Positions 40,749 through 51,254 of a stretch of DNA of 64,000 bases are shown one piece after another. Below the pieces are notes generated by a model. That model made no database searches. It saw only the letters and a list, made by a program, of their open reading frames with translations, and was not told where the DNA came from. This DNA comes from Pseudomonadota bacterium (GTDB lineage Bacteria > Myxococcota_A > Bradymonadia > Bradymonadales > GCA-2716585): positions 37,601 to 101,600 of the forward strand of contig SYOX01000333.1 in NCBI GenBank assembly GCA_005804885.1, written 5' to 3'. The position numbers were made by a program, and so were the translations under genes. Each line of letters begins with the position of its first letter. Position 1 is the first letter of the stretch.

Positions 40749-40822
40749 GAGAGCGTAGCTTAACCGGACAAAGCGCCGGCCTCCGAAGCCGGAGAGTAGA
40801 GGTTCGACCCCTCTCGTTCTTA
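40749..40822 (+). tRNA. tRNA-Arg(CCG)
   Basis: Acceptor GAGAGCG/CGTTCTT (with two G-U pairs), D stem GCTT/AAGC, anticodon stem CCGGC/GCCGG with loop CTCCGAA (anticodon CCG, reading CGG), T arm AGAGG-TTCGACC-CCTCT, discriminator A. CCA is not encoded. Confidence 0.92.
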
Positions 40823-40862
40823 CCTCGCCGCTTCCACCGCCCCAGGTGGGATCGGCGCCCTC

Positions 40863-40935
40863 GGGGATATGGTCCAAGCGGATAGGATGCTGGCCTCTCA
40901 AGCCGGCGGTGTGGGTTCAACTCCCGCTGTCCCTA
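40863..40935 (+). tRNA. tRNA-Glu(CTC)
   Basis: Acceptor GGGGATA/TGTCCCT, D stem GTCC/GGAT, anticodon stem CTGGC/GCCGG with loop CTCTCAA (anticodon CTC, reading GAG), T arm GTGGG-TTCAACT-CCCGC, discriminator A. The acceptor has two G-U pairs. CCA is not encoded. Confidence 0.9.
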
Positions 40936-40986
40936 TGGTGCGAGTGCCGAAGGAGATCCGTCGCGAAGCCGCCGCGATCTCCACAT

Positions 40987-41059
40987 GGGAGCGTAGCTCA
41001 ACGGATAGAGCGCCAGGCTACGAACCTGGTCACTGGGGGTTCGAATCCCTCCGTTCCCT
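40987..41059 (+). tRNA. tRNA-Arg(ACG)
   Basis: Acceptor GGGAGCG/CGTTCCC, D stem GCTC/GAGC, anticodon stem CCAGG/CCTGG with loop CTACGAA (anticodon ACG, normally edited to ICG by TadA to read CGU/CGC/CGA), T arm GGGGG-TTCGAAT-CCCTC. The base after the acceptor is T, an unusual discriminator for tRNA-Arg. Last of the cluster, followed by a strong terminator. Confidence 0.92.
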
Positions 41060-41161
41060 CTACAGCCATCGAGATCGAAGGTTCCTGATCCGTCCTGGGG
41101 TGTCCTGCTTGGACACCCTCCACTTGGGACCTCCACTTGGGGCTTCGAATCGATGAGAGAC

Positions 41162-41204
41162 ACAAAGAGGGGCTGCGGATGATCCGCAGCCCCTCTTTGT
41201 CTTC
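41162..41204 (+). terminator. Strong terminator of the tRNA cluster
   Basis: An 18-bp perfect stem, ACAAAGAGGGGCTGCGGA (41162-41179) with its complement (41183-41200), and a 3-nt loop, followed by CTTC. The pyrimidine-rich 3' arm (CCTCTTTGT) adds to a T-rich run. It lies about 100 bp after the last tRNA, and its A-rich 5' side would let it work in both directions. Confidence 0.8.
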
Positions 41205-41222
41205 GGCCCCTCCTTCCGCGCC

Positions 41223-41552
41223 GTACCCGTTCAGTGGGCCTTGAGCAGGGGATCGAAGGAGAGCATGATGGGGTCATGAGTATCGACGTGACCCTTCTTG
41301 TTGAGACGATCTCGACCTTGGAGGCCAGGGTCAACCTGCTGGAGGCCGAGGTCGCTGCGCCCAGGGCTCGACTGTCGACGGACTCCACCAACAGCCACAA
41401 GCCTCCTTCGATCGCGTCGATGATGTCGGTCGTGCAGTCGCTCAGAGCCCAGGGCCGAGATGGTTTCGCCTTCTTGCGCGACCTCCTCACACCCGGCCTC
41501 CAAACCCCTTCGCTCCTGCCGACCCCCTCATAGAGGCCCACTGAGCGGCTGC
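41223..41552. mobile_element. Shrunken IS66-like element with terminal inverted repeats
   Basis: GTACCCGTTCAGTGGGCC (41223-41240) matches the reverse complement of GGCCCACTGAGCGGCTGC (41535-41552) at 15 of 18 positions, bounding 330 bp. Inside is an open frame that joins the N-terminal and C-terminal ends of an IS66-type transposase. No clear 8-bp target duplication flanks it. It looks like an IS66 relative reduced by an internal deletion, perhaps mobilised in trans. Confidence 0.65.
41276..41533 (+). pseudogene. IS66-type transposase remnant (ends fused, middle deleted)
   Basis: An 85-residue frame from ATG 41276. The first half, SIDVTLLVETISTLEARVNL then LSTDSTNSHKPPS, matches the leucine-zipper-like N-terminus of IS66 transposases, whose hallmark is 'NSSNSSKPPS'. 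The second half, VVQSLRAQGRDGFAFLRDLL then LQTPSLLP, matches the extreme C-terminus of the same family ('...LPAPSLLP'). A normal transposase has about 500 residues, so the whole catalytic DDE core is missing. Confidence 0.65.
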
Positions 41553-41585
41553 GCGGACGTTGCATGCACGGACAGGAGTCTGCAG

Positions 41586-42038
41586 ATGGCAAGTGTCGAT
41601 GTTTCTTCGGAGATCGTGATCGACTGCCCTCGCGATCGGGTGGCCAGTTACTCCAGCGATCCTGACAACGTGCCCGCGTGGTACGTCAACATCAAGTCGG
41701 TCGAATGGAAGACGGCACGGCCGGCAGCGGTCGGGTCACAGATCGCCTTCGTGGCCCAGTTCCTTGGACGTCGTCTGGAGTACACCTACGAAATCGTCGA
41801 GCTCGTTCCCACGGAACGTCTTGTCATGCGGACCTCCGAAGGCCCCTTTCCGATGGAGACGAGTTACACGTGGGAGGCCATCGACGAGTCGACGACGCGG
41901 ATGACGCTGCGAAATCGTGGGCTTCCGCAAGGATTCTCGGCTCTGGTTTCGCCGCTCATGTCGGTCATGATGCGACGAGCCAACCGCAAGGATCTGGAAC
42001 TCCTCAAGCGACTGCTTGAGGGTGACTCGACGTCGTGA
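41586..42038 (+). CDS. SRPBCC (Bet v1-like) family protein
   Basis: A 150-aa soluble protein starting at ATG 41586, with CAGGAG about 10 nt upstream. The order of segments is that of SRPBCC/polyketide-cyclase-like folds: VSSEIVIDCPRDRVASYSSD, DNVPAWYVNIKSVEW, VGSQIAFVAQFLGRRLEYTY, LVMRTSEGPFPMETSYTWEA, TRMTLRNRGLP, and a C-terminal helix with RKDLELLKRLLE. The fold encloses a cavity for hydrophobic ligands; no specific ligand can be deduced. It lies between the IS66 remnant and the toxin-antitoxin-like pair in a patch that looks like acquired DNA, with codon use somewhat less GC-biased than the core genes. Confidence 0.82.
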   Translation: MASVDVSSEIVIDCPRDRVASYSSDPDNVPAWYVNIKSVEWKTARPAAVGSQIAFVAQFLGRRLEYTYEIVELVPTERLVMRTSEGPFPMETSYTWEAIDESTTRMTLRNRGLPQGFSALVSPLMSVMMRRANRKDLELLKRLLEGDSTS

Positions 42039-42352
42039 CGACGGCACATCACAAGGCGACGCAGGCGGACGACCGCTGCGCGGCCGCCGCTGATCACCAA
42101 GGCGCTCCGCCGCCGCGACCGCCTCGAAGGTCATGCGACGCTGGGGCAGTGCCACCACAGCACCAGCGGGTTGAAAAGAGCAAGGGGCGTCAGTGGGGTT
42201 GTGAAGGTCGATCATGCTGGACATCAGGGACTCCGGGGCAAGGGTCGTTCGTGAAAACAATCCCCCTTTTTCGATCGGGTTCCCTGACTCAACCCCCACC
42301 AACACGATCTCCTTCTCTGTTCACGGCCTGCTCCACACCTGAGTCACCCTCC

Positions 42353-42401
42353 ACCCGTCAGAGTTTCTGGAACTGCGCCCGTCAGACCAATCGGAACCTA
42401 C
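42353..42401. repeat. 49-bp repeat, copy 1 (IS-end-like, two subrepeats)
   Basis: Contains GTCAGAGTTTCTGGAAC followed 6 bp later by GTCAGACCAATCGGAAC, i.e. two related subrepeats in tandem. A direct copy with five mismatches lies at 43485-43533. Multiple short terminal repeats of this kind are a feature of IS21-family ends; that assignment is inference. The rest of the 42039-42517 gap has no gene apart from the promoter noted below. Confidence 0.65.
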
Positions 42402-42454
42402 AGGAAGCATCAGTCGGCGACCACTCGCTCGGAGCCCACGTCCTGAGAGCCCTC

Positions 42455-42482
42455 TTGCTAGATATGCCCTTCAGGTTATATT
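42455..42482 (+). promoter_or_regulatory. Sigma-70-like promoter of the TA-like pair
   Basis: TTGCTA (42455-42460) and TATATT (42477-42482) with a 16-bp spacer, in a locally AT-rich stretch. Transcription would start near 42489, about 30 nt before the GTG at 42518. Confidence 0.5.
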
Positions 42483-42517
42483 GATGCTGCTCGCGGACGA
42501 GTGGCGGAGAGTCGAAG

Positions 42518-42873
42518 GTGCAGCAACCATCAAAGGCAGACCGGCTCCGAGAGTTCCTGCGGCGTATTGAGGAGGCCGCCCCGGTTCACAGCGACGCAGA
42601 AGCGATGGAACTTATCGCGCGCCTGCTCAACGCGGTGGAGGACGAGATGACGACGATCCCGTATGACCCGTCGAACTGGGCATCGGACGGCCGGATGTAC
42701 CCGCCTCAGGCCGACTCTCGGCGCCCAGTCCCGGGCCGAGATGACCTCGTGCGCTTCGAAGCGTCGGCCACAACACATTCGTCAGAAGCAACGGCGCGAT
42801 CGAGATCCAGCGGACCGGTGGCGCTTTGGAGATATCCAAGCCCGGCGCTGACGGAAGAGGCGTTTGGACATGA
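42518..42873 (+). pseudogene. Frameshifted first gene of a TA-like bicistron
   Basis: Starting at GTG 42518 (GGAG upstream), the frame reads KADRLREFLRRIEE, then IPYDPSNWASDGRMYPPQAD and RPVPGRDDLVRF. From about 42757 the good coding sequence continues in another frame as RSVGHNTFVRSNGAIEIQRT followed by KPGADGRGVWT and stops at 42871-42873. Inserting one C (CGC TTC CGA AGC) would join the halves into a 118-residue protein without other change. Restored, its stop overlaps the HTH gene's start (ATGA). The family was not identified by name. Genes of this size before an XRE-type HTH gene are often toxins. It is either a true 1-nt deletion or an assembly error. Confidence 0.6.
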
Positions 42874-43388
42874 ACCCGATCGAGCAACTCCACACCGAAC
42901 TTCAGCGCGTTATCCCGGATCTCACATGTGAGCTGGATCCTGCTGCCTCACCGACGGGCAGCTGGTGGCTGGACGCAAGGCGCGGACACGCCCACGTCGT
43001 CATTGAGTGGAAGCCGGACATGGGGTTCGGGGTGACGGCTACCCCGGAACCAGGCCTGGGCGAAGGTAGCCACGAGGTCTACTCGAGCCTGGAGACTGTC
43101 GCCCGCCGCGTCGGTAATCTGCTGGCTCACGGTGGGCAGACCACCTCCCTGGAGTCCCTGGATCTTCCCGCCTTGCGACTGCTCATGAAGATGACCCAAC
43201 AGGACGTCGCGCGAGAGATGCAGGTCCGACAAGCCGCGGTCTCCAAGCTCGAGAGCCGCACGAACATGCATATCGCCACGCTGGACAACTACGTCGAGGC
43301 ACTCGGAGGCGAGTTGGAGATCTGGGCAAACTTCCCGGACAGGCGAGTGCGTATCTCGCCGGGGTCGAAGAAGCGCCCGGCTGGGTAG
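42870..43388 (+). CDS. XRE/HigA-type HTH protein (antitoxin-like)
   Basis: A 172-aa protein. Residues 1-85 form an alpha/beta domain of unknown family (WWLDARRGHAHVVIEWKPDM). Residues 100-160 are a Cro/CI-type helix-turn-helix (LLMKMTQQDVAREMQVRQAA, VSKLESRTNMHIATLDNYVE, ALGGELEI). It ends with NFPDRRVRI, the usual C-terminus of HigA2-like antitoxins. ATG 42870 overlaps the stop of the upstream frame, indicating coupling. Such proteins usually repress their own operon and neutralise the toxin. Here the partner gene is frameshifted, so the antitoxin may be an orphan. The module is flanked by direct copies of a 49-bp repeat. Confidence 0.8.
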   Translation: MNPIEQLHTELQRVIPDLTCELDPAASPTGSWWLDARRGHAHVVIEWKPDMGFGVTATPEPGLGEGSHEVYSSLETVARRVGNLLAHGGQTTSLESLDLPALRLLMKMTQQDVAREMQVRQAAVSKLESRTNMHIATLDNYVEALGGELEIWANFPDRRVRISPGSKKRPAG

Positions 43389-43482
43389 TGGAACGTGGTC
43401 TGCAGCCAACAAGTCACTGGACACGGACTCGACCTTGCCGGCCAACTCCCACCCGTTCCGCCGTCGCCACCGCCTCGGAGGT

Positions 43483-44382
43483 CTACCCGTCAGAGTTTCT
43501 GGAACTGCGCCTGTCAGACTTATTGGAACCTGCGGGCTTGTTGCTCCGGCCGCGTGCCCTGCCGCGAGGCCGTTGCTGCCGTTCGGTTTGGCGGCTGGCT
43601 GCCCGCGCCAACAGCTTCGACTTCACGCGACCGCCCAGACGGCTCCACAGCCATTCGCGCAAGAACACGTCGTAGGCCCAACTCCAGGCGAGGTAGACCC
43701 AGATGAGCGGGACCTCGAGCTCGACGAAGAGGCCCATGATCAGTGCGCCCGTCCAGCCTTTGGTAAAGACGTGCAGACAGAGCTCTGAGAGGTGGTCTTC
43801 GGCGTCGATGATTTTCTCGCTGACGGTGCCGTGTTTGTGGCGAGCGAGGTAGCGGGCCACCTGGATACCCCGAAGCACCACCACGCTGGCGCTGAGAAAG
43901 CCAACGTCGACGGGGGACATGTCGACGAGGATCTGCCCGAGGAAGAACAACGAGGCGATGAGCAGCACCACCGCGAGGATGACCAACAAGATGCCGCCCG
44001 CTTCACCGTCGATGCCACCCAAGTTCGATGCACCCTCAAGGATCCCCCACGTCACCGCCAGGAGGGAGACATCTTCGACCGTCACCGCCTTGAACATGGC
44101 GATGAAGCCCCACACGCCGAGGGACAAGCCCACAAAGGTCTTCGCCATCACCTCCTTGGTGCCGCTCGTCGGCCGCAAGTGCAGATAGACCCCGAGCCAC
44201 ACGACCCAGGCCACCAGGCTGTCGAGGAGCACGCCGACGACGCTGGCCCCCGCGTCCCAGCGGTTGAAGACGACGCCGACGACCATGCCGACATGCATCA
44301 CGGTCGTCGTGACCGCTGCGGTCAACCGATCGCGTCGGACGACGTCCTCGGCGATGTGCTCGGTGTGTGTGTGTTCGTTCAT
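43483..44382 (-). CDS. Multi-pass membrane protein, 3' end altered by repeat
   Basis: A 299-aa protein with about six hydrophobic segments (AAVTTTVMHVGMVVGVVF, VVGVLLDSLVAWVVWLGVYL, FVGLSLGVWGFIAMFKAV, GILLVILAVVLLIASLFFLG, VGFLSASVVVLRGIQVARYL, LIMGLFVELEVPLIWVYLAW). The N-terminus is His-rich (NEHTHTEH) and the tail Arg-rich. Family not recognised. The final residues (SNKSDRRSSRNSDG) are encoded by the 49-bp repeat, so the original C-terminus was probably different and the tail is a scar. Start ATG 44382. The neighbouring genes give no functional hint. Confidence 0.65.
   Translation of the reverse strand: MNEHTHTEHIAEDVVRRDRLTAAVTTTVMHVGMVVGVVFNRWDAGASVVGVLLDSLVAWVVWLGVYLHLRPTSGTKEVMAKTFVGLSLGVWGFIAMFKAVTVEDVSLLAVTWGILEGASNLGGIDGEAGGILLVILAVVLLIASLFFLGQILVDMSPVDVGFLSASVVVLRGIQVARYLARHKHGTVSEKIIDAEDHLSELCLHVFTKGWTGALIMGLFVELEVPLIWVYLAWSWAYDVFLREWLWSRLGGRVKSKLLARAASRQTERQQRPRGRARGRSNKPAGSNKSDRRSSRNSDG
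43485..43533. repeat. 49-bp repeat, copy 2
   Basis: Same orientation as 42353-42401 with five mismatches in 49 bp; the two subrepeats read GTCAGAGTTTCTGGAAC and GTCAGACTTATTGGAAC. On the minus strand it supplies the last 17 codons of the membrane protein gene, so this copy appears to have changed that gene's 3' end. Confidence 0.65.
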
Positions 44383-44468
44383 GGCTGTCCATCGGTGGAG
44401 GTCGGTGGGGACCAGAGGGATGATTCAAGCCCATCGAATTCCCGTGGGCTGGCGTGGGTGACCGGGCG

Positions 44469-45368
44469 TCAACGGGCCGCCAGCAGCGCCGCGACGCAGC
44501 GATCGGGATCTCTGAGCGGCTGGTCGTGGTCGCCCGGCCAGATCTCCAGCTGGATCAAGGGGTTGGACGCCGCCAGAGAGCGCAGCAGCTCCAGGTCCGT
44601 GACCGGATCGCGATCCCCCGCGATCAAGCGCACAGGGACGGAGATCTCCGACAGCCACGCGCTGGCGTGCCCCTGCAGGACCACCCGCTTGAGCGTGCCC
44701 GAGTAGGACGCCCAGGTGTGCTGGACGCCGTCGCGGGCGATCGGCGCAGGCAGATCGGGGCGCAAGAGCTGCGCCAGCACCCCCGCCGCCTCCCGGTGCT
44801 CGCACATCCAGCGGCAGGTCGCCCTGGCCATCGGCGTCTCCAGCGCGAACATCTCGACCCTCTTGCCGATGGCCCCGATCCGCGCCTTCGCGTGCGCCGC
44901 GTCCCGGTAGACCGGCGGGCAGAAGGCCACCACGCCCGAGACAAGCTCCGGCCGCATCACCGCCAGACCCAGCGCCACCACGCACCCCGTCGAGTGCCCC
45001 GCGATCAAGGCCGGCCCGCCAGGGGCCAGCGCCTCGATCACCTCGGCCACCGCCCCGACGTGCTCCTCGACGCTGTACTGCGCCCCCGCCGGCCTCGGCG
45101 ATCGCCCGAAGCCCAGCAGATCCGGCACCAGCAGCCGCCCTCCCTGACCCAGCGCGTCAAAGCGCGCCCCGAAGTAGCGCCCCGAGCCCGCCAGGCCGTG
45201 CAGCAGCACCACGGCCGGCCCCGAGCCCCCCACGACCCGCACACTCAACGCCAACACCCGCTCCTCCCCCGAGGGCATCGACCACCGCACCCCTCGCCGC
45301 GACCACAGCACCCAACCCGTCAACGCCCCGACGAGGATCGCAAAGGCCAGCGCCGCCCAACCCATCAT
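44469..45368 (-). CDS. Alpha/beta hydrolase with N-terminal membrane anchor
   Basis: A 299-aa protein. One N-terminal transmembrane helix (GWAALAFAILVGALTGWVLW) anchors an alpha/beta hydrolase domain: oxyanion segment VVLLHGLAGSGRYFGARF, nucleophile elbow GHSTG (Ser about 126), acid in LIAGDRDPVTDLE, and the final His in PGDHDQPLRDP. The fold covers esterases, lipases and related enzymes; substrate unknown. ATG 45368 is preferred, with AAGGGGG just upstream; GTG codons at 45374 and 45371 are also in frame. It stands divergent to the small Cys-rich lipoprotein gene. Confidence 0.85.
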   Translation of the reverse strand: MMGWAALAFAILVGALTGWVLWSRRGVRWSMPSGEERVLALSVRVVGGSGPAVVLLHGLAGSGRYFGARFDALGQGGRLLVPDLLGFGRSPRPAGAQYSVEEHVGAVAEVIEALAPGGPALIAGHSTGCVVALGLAVMRPELVSGVVAFCPPVYRDAAHAKARIGAIGKRVEMFALETPMARATCRWMCEHREAAGVLAQLLRPDLPAPIARDGVQHTWASYSGTLKRVVLQGHASAWLSEISVPVRLIAGDRDPVTDLELLRSLAASNPLIQLEIWPGDHDQPLRDPDRCVAALLAAR

Positions 45369-45568
45369 CACCACCCCCTTGTGTCGATCTCGCCCTCAAG
45401 GTGACGCGAGGCGCGGCCCGGGGCAAGGCTCCCTCCGGTTTGTCTCCGAACCCCAACGCGGTCGGCATCATCAGGGCCAAGGCGCGCGGCCAGGCGCCTT
45501 CTTGTTTGTCTCCACACAACGGGCGTGCTCTACTGGACCCGGTGGCGATCTCAAAAGGAGGTGTGAGC

Positions 45569-45961
45569 ATGGGTCTGTTCAAAGGATTGTCGTGCCTGGT
45601 TCTGGTGGTCTTCGCGGTCGGGTGCGGGGGCAGCGACAATGGCAGCGAGGCCGACAGGCTCGGCGTCGGCGCGTCTTGTGCCGCCAACGACGACTGCACC
45701 GAGGAGGGGCAGAGCTGCCTGACCCAGTTCAAGGGCGGCTACTGCGGCGTCCAGGGCTGCGAGGACGACGCGGGCTGCCCCGCCGGCTCGGCCTGCGTCA
45801 CCCACGACGACGGCCAGAACTACTGCTTCCTCGTCTGCGGCAACAAGGACGACTGCAACACCAACCGCGAGGCCGCCGACGAGGCCAACTGCTCCTCCAG
45901 CATCACCTTCATCGACGACGCCAAGGGCCGCAAGGCCTGCGTCCCACCCTCCGGCGGGTGA
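45569..45961 (+). CDS. Small Cys-rich lipoprotein
   Basis: A 130-aa lipoprotein with ATG 45569 preceded by the very strong site AAAAGGAGGTG. The signal ends FAVGC (Cys20). The mature part holds 12 Cys in short loops (CAANDDCTEEGQSCLTQF, YCGVQGCEDDAGCPAGSACV, YCFLVCGNKDDCNT), a pattern common in exported Myxococcota proteins. Function unknown. It converges on the TSP3/MopE gene with a 100-bp spacer that contains the small hairpin TCGGCG-GTCGAT-CGCCGA. Confidence 0.8.
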   Translation: MGLFKGLSCLVLVVFAVGCGGSDNGSEADRLGVGASCAANDDCTEEGQSCLTQFKGGYCGVQGCEDDAGCPAGSACVTHDDGQNYCFLVCGNKDDCNTNREAADEANCSSSITFIDDAKGRKACVPPSGG

Positions 45962-46061
45962 GCGCGGGCCGAGGCCGCTATCGTCAAATTCATAACAAGT
46001 ACGGCATGTTCGACGAGATCCTCGGCGGTCGATCGCCGAAGAGTTCCGGCGAGGGCGGCGA

Positions 46062-49370
<3,309 letters not shown>

Positions 49371-49625
49371 TTGTGAAAACTCCAGGTTGAGTGCGGGCTT
49401 GGATAGCCTGGCGGGCTTGCCGCCAACGTAAAAAACCTCAAGCACACCCGAACACCACCTCCCAAGGTACTGCCCCTCCCTGATCCCGGCAACCGCCAAA
49501 GCCCTTATCCTGAAAGAAGACAGACCGCTGGTGCAAAATCGCCGCCTCGATCGGCCCCTCGGCGCATCTTGGGTGGATGGTCTGGCTCACCTCGCCTCAT
49601 CGACCAAGACCGAGCAAAGGCTGCT

Positions 49626-49654
49626 TTGACACCGGGTGCCGCCATGCCTAATCT
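49626..49654 (+). promoter_or_regulatory. Near-consensus sigma-70 promoter
   Basis: TTGACA (49626-49631), a 17-bp spacer, and TAATCT (49649-49654), the best promoter match seen in the window. Transcription would start near 49661, some 20 nt before ATG 49682, leaving a leader just long enough for GGAGG. The rest of the 49371-49681 spacer shows no gene. Confidence 0.65.
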
Positions 49655-49681
49655 GCTGTTCGGGTCTTTGGAGGTTTGAAC

Positions 49682-51190
49682 ATGTTCGGGCGAAAGAGAG
49701 GGAGTATGCGGTTGTCTGGAGTCAAGGCGGGCGTCTGGGGCGTAGGGTTGGGCCTTTTGGTGGGGCTGACGGCTTGCTCGGATGAGCCGAAGCCGGCGCC
49801 GGTGGTCGAGGATGAGCCGGAGGCCCCGAGCGACGCCTTGACCTACCACAAGGATGTCCGGCCGCTGGTGGAGGCCAACTGCATCTCCTGCCACGACGGC
49901 AAGAGCGTGGCGCCGGCCGCGCTGGACTTCACCGACGTCGAGAAGGTCAAGCAGCTCGCCCCGCTGATCGTCGCCTCCATCGAGAACCGCACCATGCCCC
50001 CCTGGCAGGCCGACACCAGCGAGGGCTGCGGCGACTTTCGCGACGACATCAGCCTGTCGCAGGTCGAGATCGACACCTTCAGCGGCTGGATGGACGGCGG
50101 CACCCAGCTCGGCGATCCGACCGAGTTCGTCGCCCCCGAGCCGCGCCGCTCCGAGCTGGGCATCGAGCGCCTTGCCGACACCCCCCCCACCATGGAGATC
50201 AAGGCCGGCGCGCGCTACACCCCCGATCAGGCCGTCGACGACGACTTCCGATGCTTCGTCGTCGACCCCGGGCTCGAAGAGGACCGCTTCCTCTTTGGCT
50301 GGAACGTCAAGCCCGACAACCGCGCCGTCCTCCACCACCTGATCGCCTTCACCGCCCCCGGCACGCCCGACAACCTCGCCATGATCGAGAACCTGGAGGC
50401 CGAGGACGAGGCGCCTGGCTACAAGTGCTTCGGCGGCATCCGCCTCGATGGCCAGGGCGTCGCCGCCGCCTGGGCGCCCGGCGCCGACACCGTCGCGCTG
50501 CCCGAGGGCACCGCCATGCGCCTGCCCGCCGGCACCCTCTTCGTCGTCCAGATGCACTACAACCTCGCGGAAGGCGGCATGGGCGACGATCAGTCCGCCA
50601 TCGACCTGTGGATGCTCCCCAAGGGCGAGGAGCCCGAGATCGAAGGGCAGAACATCTTCATCGGCAACCTGCCCTTCATCATCCCCCCGCGCGTCAACGG
50701 CATCGAGGCCGAGACCTGCGACACCATCTACGCGCTGACCGGCCCCGGCATGGCCCCCCCCCCCGAGGGAGGCACCAACGTGGACACCATCCGCTCCGCT
50801 GCGGATCTGGAGGACGTCGGCAAGAGCGGCTGCGTCCAGCAGGACTTCTACTACCAGACCGACGGCCCGCTGCGCATCTGGTCGGTCGCCCCTCACATGC
50901 ACCTGACCGGCCAGCACATCAGCATCGAGGTGCTGCCCACCGAGACCTCCGGCTCGCCCGCCAACCCCACGACCACCATCAAGGAGGGCGGCGCCTGCCT
51001 GATCGACATGCCGCGCTGGGACTTCAACTGGCAGCGGGGCTACTGGTTCAAGGAGCCCGTCGCGCTGCCCACCAGCGGCGTCGTCCGCCTGACCTGCCGC
51101 TACGACAACTCCGGCTCCGACGAGCAGATCGGCCTCGGCGAGGGCTCCGGCGACGAGATGTGCCTCGGCCTGCTCTTCATCAGCGAGTAG
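49682..51190 (+). CDS. Cytochrome c/copper monooxygenase-like lipoprotein
   Basis: A 502-aa lipoprotein (ATG 49682, GGAGG 9 nt upstream; lipobox LTAC32). Residues 54-140 are a single c-type heme domain, YHKDVRPLVEANCISCHDGK (CxxCH 67-71) with the distal part TMPPWQAD. From about 165 to 502 it resembles copper type II ascorbate-dependent monooxygenases of the PHM/DBH kind. It shows NRAVLHHLIAFT (first Cu site), FVVQMHYNL, then WSVAPHMHLTGQ (second Cu site), and CRYDNSGSDEQIG with DEMCLGLLF near the end. Electron delivery from the heme to copper is a plausible design. The physiological substrate is unknown. The protein would sit on the outer or inner membrane, facing the periplasm or outside. 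Confidence 0.85.
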   Translation: MFGRKRGSMRLSGVKAGVWGVGLGLLVGLTACSDEPKPAPVVEDEPEAPSDALTYHKDVRPLVEANCISCHDGKSVAPAALDFTDVEKVKQLAPLIVASIENRTMPPWQADTSEGCGDFRDDISLSQVEIDTFSGWMDGGTQLGDPTEFVAPEPRRSELGIERLADTPPTMEIKAGARYTPDQAVDDDFRCFVVDPGLEEDRFLFGWNVKPDNRAVLHHLIAFTAPGTPDNLAMIENLEAEDEAPGYKCFGGIRLDGQGVAAAWAPGADTVALPEGTAMRLPAGTLFVVQMHYNLAEGGMGDDQSAIDLWMLPKGEEPEIEGQNIFIGNLPFIIPPRVNGIEAETCDTIYALTGPGMAPPPEGGTNVDTIRSAADLEDVGKSGCVQQDFYYQTDGPLRIWSVAPHMHLTGQHISIEVLPTETSGSPANPTTTIKEGGACLIDMPRWDFNWQRGYWFKEPVALPTSGVVRLTCRYDNSGSDEQIGLGEGSGDEMCLGLLFISE

Positions 51191-51254
51191 CCTCCCTGGC
51201 GCTCGACGCCCCAGCCCGCCACCCCCCCTTCGATCCTCCTCTCCGCGAAGCCCC

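Noticed and set aside
42039..42484. 149-aa plus-strand frame after the SRPBCC gene
   Set aside because: Runs through the IS-end-like repeat, no coding character; treated as spacer.
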